DNA of 64,000 nucleotides from Marivita sp041725935 (GTDB lineage: Bacteria > Pseudomonadota > Alphaproteobacteria > Rhodobacterales > Rhodobacteraceae), in NCBI GenBank assembly GCA_041725935.1, contig JBGRQD010000001.1, positions 310,001 through 374,000 on the forward strand, given 5' to 3'. Within the stretch, counting starts at the first letter, position 1, and each line of letters opens with the position of its first letter. Below are positions 34,296-43,596 of the stretch, in pieces. The notes below the pieces were generated by a model. It was not told the origin of the DNA. It worked only from the letters and a program-made list of their open reading frames with translations, and did not search any database. Made by a program: the position numbers and the translations under genes.

Positions 34296-36386
34296 TCAAC
34301 CCACCGAAATGAGCTGAATCGCCTGATCCTGCTTCATCAGGTACAACAGCGCCCGCGCCGCCTTTCCCCGGTCGGATGTCAGGCTTGGATCGTCAAGCAG
34401 AAGCTTGCGCGCATCGTCCTGCGCCATGGCCATCAAACCCGCCTGTCGCTCCAGATCGGCAATGCGGAAGCGCGGCAAGCCGGACTGTGCGGTGCCCAGA
34501 ACATCGCCTGCCCCACGCATCTCGAGATCCACTTCGGAGATCCTGAACCCGTCTTCGGTCTCGCGCAGCGTCGTCAGGCGCTTCATCCCCGTCTCGGACA
34601 GGGGCGGCTGGTAGAGCAGCAGACAGGTCGAGGCCGCCGCCCCGCGCCCGACGCGACCCCGCAATTGGTGCAACTGCGCCAGACCGAAGGTCTCGGCCCG
34701 TTCAACCACCATGATCGACGCGTTGGGCACGTTCACCCCCACCTCAATCACCGTCGTCGCCACCAGCACACCCGTCTGTCCCGACACGAACCGCGCCATG
34801 GCCGCGTCTTTCTCGGACGGTGGCATCTGGCCATGCACCAACCCGACGACGCCTTCACCCAAGGCAGCCCGGAGGCGCTTGAACCGCTCTTCCGCCGCTG
34901 TCAGGTCGGAGAGTTCGCTTTCGTCCACCAGCGGACAGACCCAATAGGCCTGCCGACCCTCTGCCACCGCTTGCCGCAAACGCTCGACCACGCCGTCCAT
35001 CTGTTCATTCGACAGAAGCGCGGTTTTCACCGGCGTCCGGCCGGGAGGTTTTTCGTCCAGCACGGACACATCCATGTCGCCGTATTGCGCCAGCGCCAAC
35101 GACCGCGGGATCGGCGTGGCCGTCATGACCAGCACATCGACCGCCATGCCCTTGCGCCCCAGTTCGAGCCGTTGACGGACGCCAAACCGGTGCTGTTCAT
35201 CGATGATCGCCAGCCGCAGGTCGGAGAATTCGACGTCTTTCTGGAACACCGCATGGGTGCCCACGAGAATCCGGATATCGCCGCGTTTCAGCGCCGCCAG
35301 CTTGGCCGCACGCTCTGCCCCCTTGTCGCGCCCCGTAAGCAGTTCCAGCACGACGCCCGCATCCTCGGCCAGCGGCTGCAATCCCTCAAGATGTTGCCGC
35401 GCAAGGATTTCCGTAGGCGCCATCATCACGCCCTGCCCGCCCGCCTCGACGGCGGTGAGCAGCGCCATGAAGGCCACCAGCGTCTTGCCCGAACCAACAT
35501 CGCCCTGCAACAGACGATTCATGCGGTGCGGGCTGGCCATGTCATCGGTGATCTCGTCCACCGCGCGCATCTGCGCGCCGGTGGGTCGATACGGCAACGC
35601 GGTCAGCACCTTGTGGCGCAATTGGCCGTTGCCCGAGGTTTCTATCCCCGGTTTCGCCCGCCGGTTCGCCCGCGCCAGCGCCAGCGTCAATTGGTGCGCC
35701 ATCAGCTCGTCATAAGCCAAACGCCGCCGCGCCGGGCTGTCGAGCGACAGCGCGCCGGTGCCCTGCGGCGCATGGGCGGCCTGAATCGCGGCGTGCCAAC
35801 TGGGCCAGCCATCGCGCTCCATCAGCCGGGGATCGACCCATTCAGCCAGATCAGGTGCACGGGTCAAGGCATCGGTCGCGGCCTTGACCATGGTCTTTTG
35901 CGTGACGCCCGCAGTCAGCGGATAGACTGGTTCGAACTCGGGCAACGTGTCCGCCTCGTCGGGCATCAGCACGTGATCGGGATGCACCATCTGGGCCATG
36001 CCGTCGAAAAACTCGACCTTGCCCGAGACGATGCGGCGCGCACCGAAGGGCAGGATTTTCGCCACGTAATCGCCGCGTGCATGGAAGAACACGATCTGAA
36101 AGGCAATCTGCGCATCCTCGACCTGCACGCGGTAGGCGCCCCCCTTGGCGCGCGGCGGGCGGTGCGCGCCGATCTGCACCTCGACAGTGAGCGTCGAAGG
36201 CAGGTCAGCCCCCTGCACCGTGTCGCGCAACCGGCGGTCGACGACGGAATGCGGCAGCGTGTACAGCAGGTCGCGCGGCACCTCGATGCCCATCTGCCCC
36301 AAGGTTTCGGCGGTTTTCGGGCCAACCCCCTTGAGCCCGGCCAGATCGCCGAAAAGCGGAAACAGGATTTCCGGCCTGCCGCTCAT
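34296..36386 (-). CDS. recG: ATP-dependent DNA helicase RecG
   Basis: A 696-residue helicase that reverses stalled forks and branch-migrates Holliday junctions. The N-terminal wedge (OB) domain covers about residues 1-240; helicase motifs include Walker A QGDVGSGKTLVAF, DEQH in IIDEQHRFGV, TATPIPRSLAL, and QLRGRVGRG of motif VI. Its start overlaps the ligA stop as ATGA, so ligA and recG are coupled. Confidence 0.97.
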   Translation of the reverse strand: MSGRPEILFPLFGDLAGLKGVGPKTAETLGQMGIEVPRDLLYTLPHSVVDRRLRDTVQGADLPSTLTVEVQIGAHRPPRAKGGAYRVQVEDAQIAFQIVFFHARGDYVAKILPFGARRIVSGKVEFFDGMAQMVHPDHVLMPDEADTLPEFEPVYPLTAGVTQKTMVKAATDALTRAPDLAEWVDPRLMERDGWPSWHAAIQAAHAPQGTGALSLDSPARRRLAYDELMAHQLTLALARANRRAKPGIETSGNGQLRHKVLTALPYRPTGAQMRAVDEITDDMASPHRMNRLLQGDVGSGKTLVAFMALLTAVEAGGQGVMMAPTEILARQHLEGLQPLAEDAGVVLELLTGRDKGAERAAKLAALKRGDIRILVGTHAVFQKDVEFSDLRLAIIDEQHRFGVRQRLELGRKGMAVDVLVMTATPIPRSLALAQYGDMDVSVLDEKPPGRTPVKTALLSNEQMDGVVERLRQAVAEGRQAYWVCPLVDESELSDLTAAEERFKRLRAALGEGVVGLVHGQMPPSEKDAAMARFVSGQTGVLVATTVIEVGVNVPNASIMVVERAETFGLAQLHQLRGRVGRGAAASTCLLLYQPPLSETGMKRLTTLRETEDGFRISEVDLEMRGAGDVLGTAQSGLPRFRIADLERQAGLMAMAQDDARKLLLDDPSLTSDRGKAARALLYLMKQDQAIQLISVG

Positions 36387-38506
36387 GCGCCCTCGATCAG
36401 GTCGAACCAGCCATCTTCGTCGATGATCTGCACCCCCAGATCGCGTGCCTTGGTCTCTTTCGATCCGGCCCCCGGCCCGGCGACCAGCAGGTCAGTCTTG
36501 GCCGATACCGCCCCCGACACCTTGGCCCCCAGCGATTCCGCCCGTGCCTTGGCTTCGGCGCGGGACATGCGCTCGAGCGTGCCGGTGAACACCACCGTTT
36601 TACCCGCGACCGGGCTGCCTTCGGTGCGGGGGCGTTCGGCGTCCTGCACATCGAGATGCGCCACCAGCCGGTTGATTGACGCGCGTTCGGCCTCTTGGGC
36701 AAAGCTGTTGACCAATGACTGCGCGACGACCTTGCCGATGCCGTCGATGCCGATCAGCCCAGCCCATGCGTCGCTGTCGGTGTCCTGCGCGGCATCAATG
36801 GCGTCTTGGAACGCGGCCCACGTGACGTAGGAGCGCGCGAGCAGGTTTGCGACCACCTCACCCACATGCCGGATGCCCAGCGAAAAGATGAGCCGTCCCA
36901 CGGGGATGCTGCGTTTTTCTTCGATGGCGTCAAACAGGTTCTGAGCCGATTTCTCGCCCCACCCTTCGCGGTTCTTGAGCTGTTGCATGCCGCTGCCATA
37001 GCGGTCGCGCAGGGTGAAAATGTCGGCGGGTTCGGTGACCCAGCCGTCGCTGTAGAACTGTTCGACCTGTTTCGCGCCCAGACCCTCGATGTCGAAGGCC
37101 GCGCGGGACACGAAATGCTTGAGCTTTTCCACCGCCTGCGCCGGGCAGATCAGGCCACCGCTGCAGCGTCGGACAGCGTCCCCTTCCTCGCGGATCGCCT
37201 CGGACCCACATTCGGGACAAAGTTTCGGAAACTCATAGGGTTGCGCGTCGGTGTTGCGCTTTTCGAGGTCCACATCCGCCACCTTCGGGATCACGTCCCC
37301 GGCGCGGTAGACCTGCACCCAGTCACCTACGCGGATGTCCTTGCCGTCCCGGATCGGCGCACCGTTGGCGTCGCGACCTGCGATGTAGTCCTCGTTGTGC
37401 AGGGTGGCGTTGGACACGACAACGCCGCCCACGGTCACCGGCGTCAGACGCGCCACCGGGCTGAGCGCGCCGGTGCGCCCGACCTGGATGTCGATGGATT
37501 CCAGCCGGGTCCAGGCAAGTTCAGCGGGAAATTTATGCGCGATGGCCCAGCGGGGTGTGGTGGAGCGGAACCCGAGCCGGGACTGGTAGCCAAGGTCGTC
37601 GACCTTGTAGACCACGCCGTCAATGTCGTAGCCCAATGTGGCGCGCTGTTCTTCGATGCTTTTGTAATGCGCGATCATGTCGTCCGGGCTGTCGCAGCGT
37701 TGCGTCAACGGGTTCGTCTGAAAGCCCAGTTCTTGCAGACGCGCGATGGCACCGGTTTGCGTGTCCGCAAGCGGTGCGCTGAGCGCGCCCCACGAGTACG
37801 CGAAGAACCGCAGCGGGCGGTCTTTGGTGATCGCGGAGTCCAGTTGGCGCAGCGATCCCGCGGCCGCGTTGCGCGGGTTGGCAAAGGTCTTTGCACCCCG
37901 GCTTTCCTGCCGTTCATTGAGGTCCGAAAAATCGGCGTGGCTCATATAGACCTCGCCGCGCACTTCGAGAATGTCCGGCGCGCCGGTCAGCTTTTCGGGA
38001 ATGTCGTCGATCGTGCGGGCATTGGCGGTGACGTTTTCGCCGACCGCGCCATCGCCCCGCGTCGCGGCCTGTACCAGTTTGCCCTGCTCATAGCGCAGGG
38101 ACAGCGACAGCCCGTCGATCTTGGGCTCCGCCGTGTAGGCCAGCGGGTCGGTGTCGGACAGGCCAAGAAAGCGCCGGATGCTTTGGTCAAAGCTGGTGAT
38201 GTCGGCGTCTTCGAACGCGTTCGAAAGCGACATCATCCGCACCTCGTGGCGGACCTTGGAAAAGCCGTCCGCCACCGGCGCACCAACCTGGTCGCTGGGG
38301 CTATCGGCGCGTTTCAGAGCAGGAAACCGCGCCTCGATCTCAGCATTGCGGCGCTTCAGGCGGTCATACTCGGCATCCGACAGCTCTGGCGCGTCATCGG
38401 TATGATAGGCCGTGTTCGCCTCGGCCAGAAGGGTGGCCAGACGTTCCAGTTCGACGCGGGCATCCGCCTCGGACAGGTCTTTGACCGCAATCTCCTGCTC
38501 TGCCAT
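36383..38506 (-). CDS. ligA: NAD-dependent DNA ligase LigA
   Basis: A 707-residue ligase that seals nicks with NAD. The adenylation-site lysine is in AEPKIDGLSLSLRYEQG; the OB domain, the four-cysteine zinc finger (CPECGSE and RCSGGLICPAQ), helix-hairpin-helix repeats (GLIGIDGIGKVVAQSL) and a C-terminal BRCT domain (VAGKTVVFTGTLERM) follow. ATG 38504-38506 is chosen because AAGGGGA precedes it and the N terminus fits homologues; a longer frame upstream is rejected. Confidence 0.97.
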   Translation of the reverse strand: MAEQEIAVKDLSEADARVELERLATLLAEANTAYHTDDAPELSDAEYDRLKRRNAEIEARFPALKRADSPSDQVGAPVADGFSKVRHEVRMMSLSNAFEDADITSFDQSIRRFLGLSDTDPLAYTAEPKIDGLSLSLRYEQGKLVQAATRGDGAVGENVTANARTIDDIPEKLTGAPDILEVRGEVYMSHADFSDLNERQESRGAKTFANPRNAAAGSLRQLDSAITKDRPLRFFAYSWGALSAPLADTQTGAIARLQELGFQTNPLTQRCDSPDDMIAHYKSIEEQRATLGYDIDGVVYKVDDLGYQSRLGFRSTTPRWAIAHKFPAELAWTRLESIDIQVGRTGALSPVARLTPVTVGGVVVSNATLHNEDYIAGRDANGAPIRDGKDIRVGDWVQVYRAGDVIPKVADVDLEKRNTDAQPYEFPKLCPECGSEAIREEGDAVRRCSGGLICPAQAVEKLKHFVSRAAFDIEGLGAKQVEQFYSDGWVTEPADIFTLRDRYGSGMQQLKNREGWGEKSAQNLFDAIEEKRSIPVGRLIFSLGIRHVGEVVANLLARSYVTWAAFQDAIDAAQDTDSDAWAGLIGIDGIGKVVAQSLVNSFAQEAERASINRLVAHLDVQDAERPRTEGSPVAGKTVVFTGTLERMSRAEAKARAESLGAKVSGAVSAKTDLLVAGPGAGSKETKARDLGVQIIDEDGWFDLIEGA

Positions 38507-38678
38507 GTGATCCCCTTGGCCTCGTGTCTTGGACAGAGTGATAGGCCCGGGGTCGGACAGCGTCCAGATTTGAAACGACATGCATGGGCAGAACATGCGG
38601 CAATGGGCATGGCACTTGGGGAACAGGGCAAGCCGCCTGCGACTGGCGAAAGCCTGCCCTGCCGGTGTCACGCGGCGG

Positions 38679-39389
38679 TCACGCCCCTATGGCGATGCGC
38701 CCGTTCTCCAGAACTTCGGGGTCGCGCAGCACATAGCCACGGCCCCAGACTGTTTCGATATGGCTGCCATCCCCCGTCGCCTCGGAGAGTTTCTTGCGCA
38801 GTTTGCAAATGAACACGTCGATGATCTTCAACTCGGGTTCATCCATCCCGCCATAGAGGTGGTTCAGGAACATTTCCTTGGTCAGGGTGGTCCCCTTGCG
38901 CAGGCTCAACAGTTCGAGCATCTGGTATTCCTTACCCGTCAGATGCACCGTGTTGCCTTCGACCTGCACAGTCTTGGCGTCGAGATTGACCTCGACCTTG
39001 CCGGTCCGGATGATCGACTGGGAATGTCCCTTGGACCGGCGGATGATGGCGTGAATCCGCGCAATCAATTCCTCTCGGTGAAACGGTTTGGTGAGGTAAT
39101 CATCGGCCCCGAACCCAAATCCCTTGATCTTGTCCTCGCTGGCATCGTTGCCCGACAGGATCAGGATCGGCGTTTCGATGCGCGCGAGGCGCAATTGCCG
39201 CAGAACGTCAAAGCCGTTCATGTCGGGCAGGTTCAGATCGAGCAGGATCAAATCATAATCATACAGCTTGGCCAGATCGATGCCTTCTTCCCCAAGATCG
39301 GTGGAATAGACGTTCAGATTGGCATTACCCAGCATCAATTCGATGCTTTTCGACGTCGTCGGGTCGTCTTCGACCAAGAGTACGCGCAT
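38679..39389 (-). CDS. ctrA: Cell-cycle transcriptional regulator CtrA
   Basis: A 236-residue OmpR-family response regulator that is the master cell-cycle regulator in Caulobacter; in Rhodobacterales it mainly controls motility, gene-transfer-agent and c-di-GMP genes. Phospho-acceptor Asp51 lies in LILLDLNLPDMNGFD; the winged-helix output domain contains GKEYQMLELLSLRKG and ELKIIDVFICKLRKKL. ATG 39389 is where MRVLLVEDD starts. The C terminus lacks the AA degradation tag of Caulobacter CtrA and ends RIAIGA. Upstream are CtrA-type boxes and sciP. Confidence 0.97.
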   Translation of the reverse strand: MRVLLVEDDPTTSKSIELMLGNANLNVYSTDLGEEGIDLAKLYDYDLILLDLNLPDMNGFDVLRQLRLARIETPILILSGNDASEDKIKGFGFGADDYLTKPFHREELIARIHAIIRRSKGHSQSIIRTGKVEVNLDAKTVQVEGNTVHLTGKEYQMLELLSLRKGTTLTKEMFLNHLYGGMDEPELKIIDVFICKLRKKLSEATGDGSHIETVWGRGYVLRDPEVLENGRIAIGA

Positions 39390-39442
39390 CCAGTTTCTCC
39401 GCAATGTCAACGTCCGGCACCAATCACTCTGGACGCAAAAGG

Positions 39443-39457
39443 TTAACCTTAGGTTAG
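39443..39457. promoter_or_regulatory. CtrA box upstream of ctrA
   Basis: TTAACCTTAGGTTAG fits TTAA-N7-TTAA with one mismatch in the second half. It is 54 bases upstream of the ctrA start, the expected place for autoregulation. Confidence 0.6.
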
Positions 39458-39481
39458 CATGCACAGCAGAAGAAAAACAAC

Positions 39482-39495
39482 TTAAGATTGTTTAA
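39482..39495. promoter_or_regulatory. Second TTAA pair between ctrA and sciP
   Basis: TTAAGATTGTTTAA has two TTAA half-sites six bases apart, one fewer than the CtrA consensus. It lies between sciP and ctrA and could be a weaker CtrA site. Confidence 0.4.
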
Positions 39496-39506
39496 ACACA
39501 CCGCGC

Positions 39507-39779
39507 TCACCTGAACTTTTGCACCGCCGTCGCCTTGAGCGCGTCGCGCCCGTGCAGGAGCGACGCGGCGATCCAGGCATCGAGTTCCTCGTCGCTGAGA
39601 TCGTAGCGCGCCATCGCTTCCTTGCGGGACAGCAACTGGTGGACAACGGCATCGACGACAATCGCCTTGCGCGACGCCACCCAGCGATAGGTGTTGGGCG
39701 GCGGCAGATCGGCGCGCGACAGGATCGTGCCATCGGCAAGCGTGACCGTGCGGGGGCCATTTGCTTTCTTGAGATACAT
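39507..39779 (-). CDS. sciP: CtrA inhibitor SciP (DUF1153)
   Basis: A 90-residue DUF1153 protein. In Caulobacter SciP binds CtrA and blocks its activation of promoters. Diagnostic stretches are PRTVTLADGTILSRADLPPP, TYRWVASRKAIVV and YDLSDEELDAWI. ATG 39779 gives the usual length of about 90 residues; an ATG 78 bases earlier would add 26 residues not seen in the family. It is next to ctrA on the same strand, an arrangement that supports the call. Confidence 0.92.
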   Translation of the reverse strand: MYLKKANGPRTVTLADGTILSRADLPPPNTYRWVASRKAIVVDAVVHQLLSRKEAMARYDLSDEELDAWIAASLLHGRDALKATAVQKFR

Positions 39780-39924
39780 GTTCCGGCCCTTTCCAAGCCT
39801 TGAAATCCAGCTTTCGGGCACCTTTGCGGGGTCAGGCTTAATGTGACGTGAAGCCAAGGGTTGAGAGTATGTCGGATTTACCTATATTTCGCGCGATCAG
39901 CCCCACCGACCGGAGATACCCCTC

Positions 39925-41064
39925 ATGGCCCTCGATGCGCCGACCCTCAATTCGCTTGGATTCGCCAAGCCGCCTGCGGAAACCCGCGTGGTCGTGGCCA
40001 TGTCGGGCGGCGTGGATAGCTCGGTTGTCGCGGCGCAACTGGCCGAGGAAGGCTATGATGTCGTCGGCGTGACGCTCCAGCTTTACGACCACGGGGCGGC
40101 GCTGGCCAAGAAAGGCGCCTGCTGCGCCGGGCTGGACATCCACGATGCCCGCCGCGTGGCCGAAGACATGGGCTTTCCGCATTACGTGCTGGATTACGAG
40201 AACATCTTCAAGGATGCGGTGATCGACGAATTCGCCGACAGCTATCTTGCGGGCGCGACACCAGTGCCCTGCATCCGCTGCAACGAGCGGGTGAAGTTCA
40301 AGGACCTGCTCAAGACCGCAAAGGATCTCGAGGCCGATTGCATGGCGACGGGCCATTACATCCAGCGCAAGATGGGCGAACACGGCCCCGAGCTGCACAG
40401 CGCCGAGGATGCAAACCGCGATCAGAGCTATTTCCTGTTCTCGACCACGCCGGAACAGCTTGATTACCTGCGCTTTCCGCTGGGCCACCTGCCCTCCAAG
40501 GACGCGACCCGCGAACTGGCGGCGCGATACGGCTTGCAAGTGGCCGACAAGCCCGACAGTCAGGACATCTGCTTTGTGCCCAATGGCAATTACGCGCAGG
40601 TGATCGAGAAACTGCGCCCTGGCGCCGCTGAACCCGGCGAGATCGTACATGCCGATGGCCGCGTTATGGGCACGCATAACGGCGTCATCCGTTACACCAT
40701 CGGGCAGCGGCGCGGGCTGGGCATCGGCGGGCTGGACGAGCCGCTTTACGTGGTGCGGCTGGACGTGGATGCAAAGCAGGTGATCGTCGGGCCGAAAGAC
40801 CTGCTGTCGACCCGCACGATCCCGGTGCGCGAGATCAACTGGCTGGGCGACACCCGTTTCGACAGCCAGCCCGAGTGGCATGTGTCGGTCAAGGTCCGCT
40901 CGACCCGCCCGCCGCGCGAGGCGATCATCCGGCCCCTGTCTGCGACCGAGGCCGAGGTGGAATTGCTGACCCCTGAAGAAGGTGTGTCCCCCGGCCAGGC
41001 CTGCGTGTTCTACCAGACCGAGGGCAGCCGCATCTTGGGCGGTGGCTGGATCTGGCGCGGCTGA
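39925..41064 (+). CDS. mnmA: tRNA-specific 2-thiouridylase MnmA
   Basis: A 379-residue enzyme that thiolates U34 of tRNA-Lys, -Glu and -Gln. The ATP PP-loop VVVAMSGGVDSSVVAAQL is at residues 22-39; catalytic cysteines are in TPVPCIRCNERVKF and SQDICFVPNGNY; TIGQRRGLGIGG and the C-terminal beta-barrel follow. Transcribed divergently from sciP. Confidence 0.97.
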   Translation: MALDAPTLNSLGFAKPPAETRVVVAMSGGVDSSVVAAQLAEEGYDVVGVTLQLYDHGAALAKKGACCAGLDIHDARRVAEDMGFPHYVLDYENIFKDAVIDEFADSYLAGATPVPCIRCNERVKFKDLLKTAKDLEADCMATGHYIQRKMGEHGPELHSAEDANRDQSYFLFSTTPEQLDYLRFPLGHLPSKDATRELAARYGLQVADKPDSQDICFVPNGNYAQVIEKLRPGAAEPGEIVHADGRVMGTHNGVIRYTIGQRRGLGIGGLDEPLYVVRLDVDAKQVIVGPKDLLSTRTIPVREINWLGDTRFDSQPEWHVSVKVRSTRPPREAIIRPLSATEAEVELLTPEEGVSPGQACVFYQTEGSRILGGGWIWRG

Positions 41065-41133
41065 CGGAAAATCATTGCGTCCGGGCCGTGCATCTTCGAC
41101 GCTGAGGACGAGCAGCACAAAGACCCGTCCACC

Positions 41134-42924
41134 ATGCCTGACACTGCCAGCGCCCATGTCATCTGTATCGTGCCCAAGCTGGGTGCCAATGTGGGTGGCG
41201 GCAAAATCAACGCGGTCTTCACCCGAATGAACCTGCTGGCGGATCGGGACGGTACGCGGGTCACGCTGCTCAACCTGCAACACGGCTGCAACAACAAGAT
41301 TGCCTTTGCCGAACTGGTCGCGGCGGGGCGACTGGATCCTCGGATCACGCAGCAGTCGATCTACGAGATGTGTGCGCCGGATGGCCTGCCACGGCAAGAC
41401 GCGCCTGCCCTGCCCGAATGGGACGACAGCAAGGCCCAGACCGGCCGGAAAGAGCGGATCACCTACCTCAAAGGCGGCACGCAGGTGATGCGCGACACCC
41501 TTGAGCAGACCGCTGCCGGAGTGATGACCACACGGCATATCCTGACCGACCCGAACCACGACATCCGGCTGAAATACCTGGACGGCCATCTGGTCGAAAG
41601 CCGCGACGCATATGGCGATGGGTGTATTGAGCGGACTGCTTTCGTCGCAGGGCAGCCGCGCTGCCGGTCCTTGCGCGAAAATGGGGCGCTGGTCGAGATA
41701 GAGGATTTCGCGCTGGGCCACGTTTTCAAAGAGGATGTCGCTCATCACCGCGCGCTGGTACAGCGGTATTTCCCGGAAGACGCGATCGTGTTTATCGACG
41801 GTGTGACCTCGGCCTACCTGTCGCGGCCGATCCCGGCGCGCAAGGTGCTCTTCCTGCATGCCGACCACCGCAACCCCTCGGGCAAGATCGTGCCCCGGTC
41901 GCGCGGCTTGATCGAAGCGTTCGACGGCGACGCGATCGTCACGGCGACGAATGTGCATAAGGCGCGGTTGGAGTCGGATGTTGCGCACAAGGCCCCGATC
42001 CGGGTTATTCCGCATTTCTCCAACGTGCGCCGCGCGGCCACCGGCCCTCGCGCCCACATCTGCACCGTGTCGCGGCTCGAGTTGACGGGCAAACCCATCC
42101 ACCAATGCATCGAGGCCTTCGTGCGTGTGATGCACCTGATGCCGGACACCAACTACCTGATCTATGGCTCGGGGCTGGGCGAGGCGCGTTTGCGGCAATT
42201 GATCGACCATCATGATTGCGGCCACCGCGTGCACCTGATGGGCCACACCGCGAACGCGGCAGAGGTGTTCAGCCGAAGCCTGTTTTCGCTTGCCCCGACG
42301 ACGACAGAAGGCTTCGGCCTTGCCCTGCTCGAATCGCTGAGCTGCGACTGCCCGGTTCTCAGCTATGACGTGGATTACGGACCACGCGAATTGATCCGTC
42401 CGGGGCAGAATGGCGAGTTGGTGCAGCCCGGAGATATCGACGCCATCGCGGAGGCCATCGTCAAGCTGCACCACGACCGTGACCGTTATGCGGCAGGCTG
42501 TGCCGCCTCGGTCGAGCAGTATTCCTTCGACAGGTATCGCGACCGCTATCACCGCCTGATCGACGATCTCGTCTCAAACCGGTTCTTTTTCGACCTGTCC
42601 GCCCGCGATCTCAAGGCCGAGGCCCTGCGCGCACTGGAAAAGGCTCCGGCGCAGCACCGGGACCGGCTGCTGGATGTCTATATCCACCAATGCCACCTGA
42701 GCCGCGATCTGGGCGGGATGTATCACGGGTTCCAGCAGAAGATCGCGCTGCACCCCCGCGACCAGCGCCCGATCGTGCGCTGCATCTGGCTGGCCCGCCG
42801 TCTGGGCCGCCCGGTGGAATGCCGCGCCCATCTGGGCCTGTTCGCAGAGCGGTTTCCCGAACAGCACGCGCAATTCGTCACTCGCTTTCCCGATTTCCTC
42901 GAACTGGTGGACGGTCTGGCCTGA
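41134..42924 (+). CDS. Family-4 glycosyltransferase resembling TagE/TarM/GtfA
   Basis: A 596-residue glycosyltransferase. The C-terminal GT-B half has CTVSRLELTGKPIHQCIEAF, GHTANAAEVFSRS, and ESLSCDCPVLSYDVDYGPRE; the YGPxE motif with preceding SYD is typical of poly(glycerol-phosphate) glucosyltransferases of Gram-positive bacteria (TagE, TarM, GtfA). The first half includes a segment (about residues 105-180) that could be the extra domain of those proteins. About 100 extra residues follow the GT-B fold. Alphaproteobacteria lack wall teichoic acid, so the acceptor must differ, for example a surface polysaccharide or glycoprotein. No neighbour points to one. Confidence 0.78.
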   Translation: MPDTASAHVICIVPKLGANVGGGKINAVFTRMNLLADRDGTRVTLLNLQHGCNNKIAFAELVAAGRLDPRITQQSIYEMCAPDGLPRQDAPALPEWDDSKAQTGRKERITYLKGGTQVMRDTLEQTAAGVMTTRHILTDPNHDIRLKYLDGHLVESRDAYGDGCIERTAFVAGQPRCRSLRENGALVEIEDFALGHVFKEDVAHHRALVQRYFPEDAIVFIDGVTSAYLSRPIPARKVLFLHADHRNPSGKIVPRSRGLIEAFDGDAIVTATNVHKARLESDVAHKAPIRVIPHFSNVRRAATGPRAHICTVSRLELTGKPIHQCIEAFVRVMHLMPDTNYLIYGSGLGEARLRQLIDHHDCGHRVHLMGHTANAAEVFSRSLFSLAPTTTEGFGLALLESLSCDCPVLSYDVDYGPRELIRPGQNGELVQPGDIDAIAEAIVKLHHDRDRYAAGCAASVEQYSFDRYRDRYHRLIDDLVSNRFFFDLSARDLKAEALRALEKAPAQHRDRLLDVYIHQCHLSRDLGGMYHGFQQKIALHPRDQRPIVRCIWLARRLGRPVECRAHLGLFAERFPEQHAQFVTRFPDFLELVDGLA

Positions 42925-42930
42925 GCCGCG

Positions 42931-43596
42931 TCAGAGGTTGCATTTGTCCCGCATGAAAGCCAGCGCCACCGACAGCCCGTCGGGCGCGATGCCATGCGCG
43001 GTGCCTTTCATGATATGGGCGAACACGTCTTCCCAGCCCGCGTTCTGCAGCGCCTCTGCCGCGTCAGGCAGGGCTTGCGGCGGGACCACGTCATCCTGAT
43101 CGCCATGCACCAGCAGGATCGGAAAGCGGCTCTCCACTTCGTCGGCCAGCAGTTCCGGTGCCAGCAACCGTCCGGAAAAGGCCACCATCCCGGCAATCGG
43201 GTCTTCGCGGCGCGGCGCCACATGCAGGCCCATCATCGAGCCCTGGCTGAAGCCGAACAGCACCACCTGTTCGGGCAGCAGGTCTTCGTCCACCATCAAA
43301 GCATCAAGAAAGGCGTTCAGATCGTTGACCGCGCTGGCCATGCCGGACATGGATTCCTCCTCCGACGACCCGTCAATCCACGGAATCGGAAACCATTGAA
43401 ACCCGAACGGTGCCCCTGCGCAGGCTTCGGGCGCGTCGGGCGCCACGAACAGTGTGTCGGGCAGGTGTTCGCCCATTGGATCGGCCAGCCCCAGAAGGTC
43501 CGCGCCATTGGCCCCGTAGCCGTGCAGAAACACCACGGCAGAGCGGATTTCACCGGATACCGGTTCCTTGCGACCTGCGTTCAACACCCGTGTCAT
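42931..43596 (-). CDS. Phospholipase/carboxylesterase family hydrolase
   Basis: A 221-residue alpha/beta hydrolase of the acyl-protein-thioesterase/carboxylesterase family. Motifs are VVFLHGYGANGADLLGL, nucleophile in LFGFSQGSMMGL, acid in HGDQDDVVP, and histidine in GTAHGIAP. ATG 43596 has GAGGGGA upstream and overlaps the alkA stop as ATGA. Substrate unknown. Confidence 0.9.
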   Translation of the reverse strand: MTRVLNAGRKEPVSGEIRSAVVFLHGYGANGADLLGLADPMGEHLPDTLFVAPDAPEACAGAPFGFQWFPIPWIDGSSEEESMSGMASAVNDLNAFLDALMVDEDLLPEQVVLFGFSQGSMMGLHVAPRREDPIAGMVAFSGRLLAPELLADEVESRFPILLVHGDQDDVVPPQALPDAAEALQNAGWEDVFAHIMKGTAHGIAPDGLSVALAFMRDKCNL

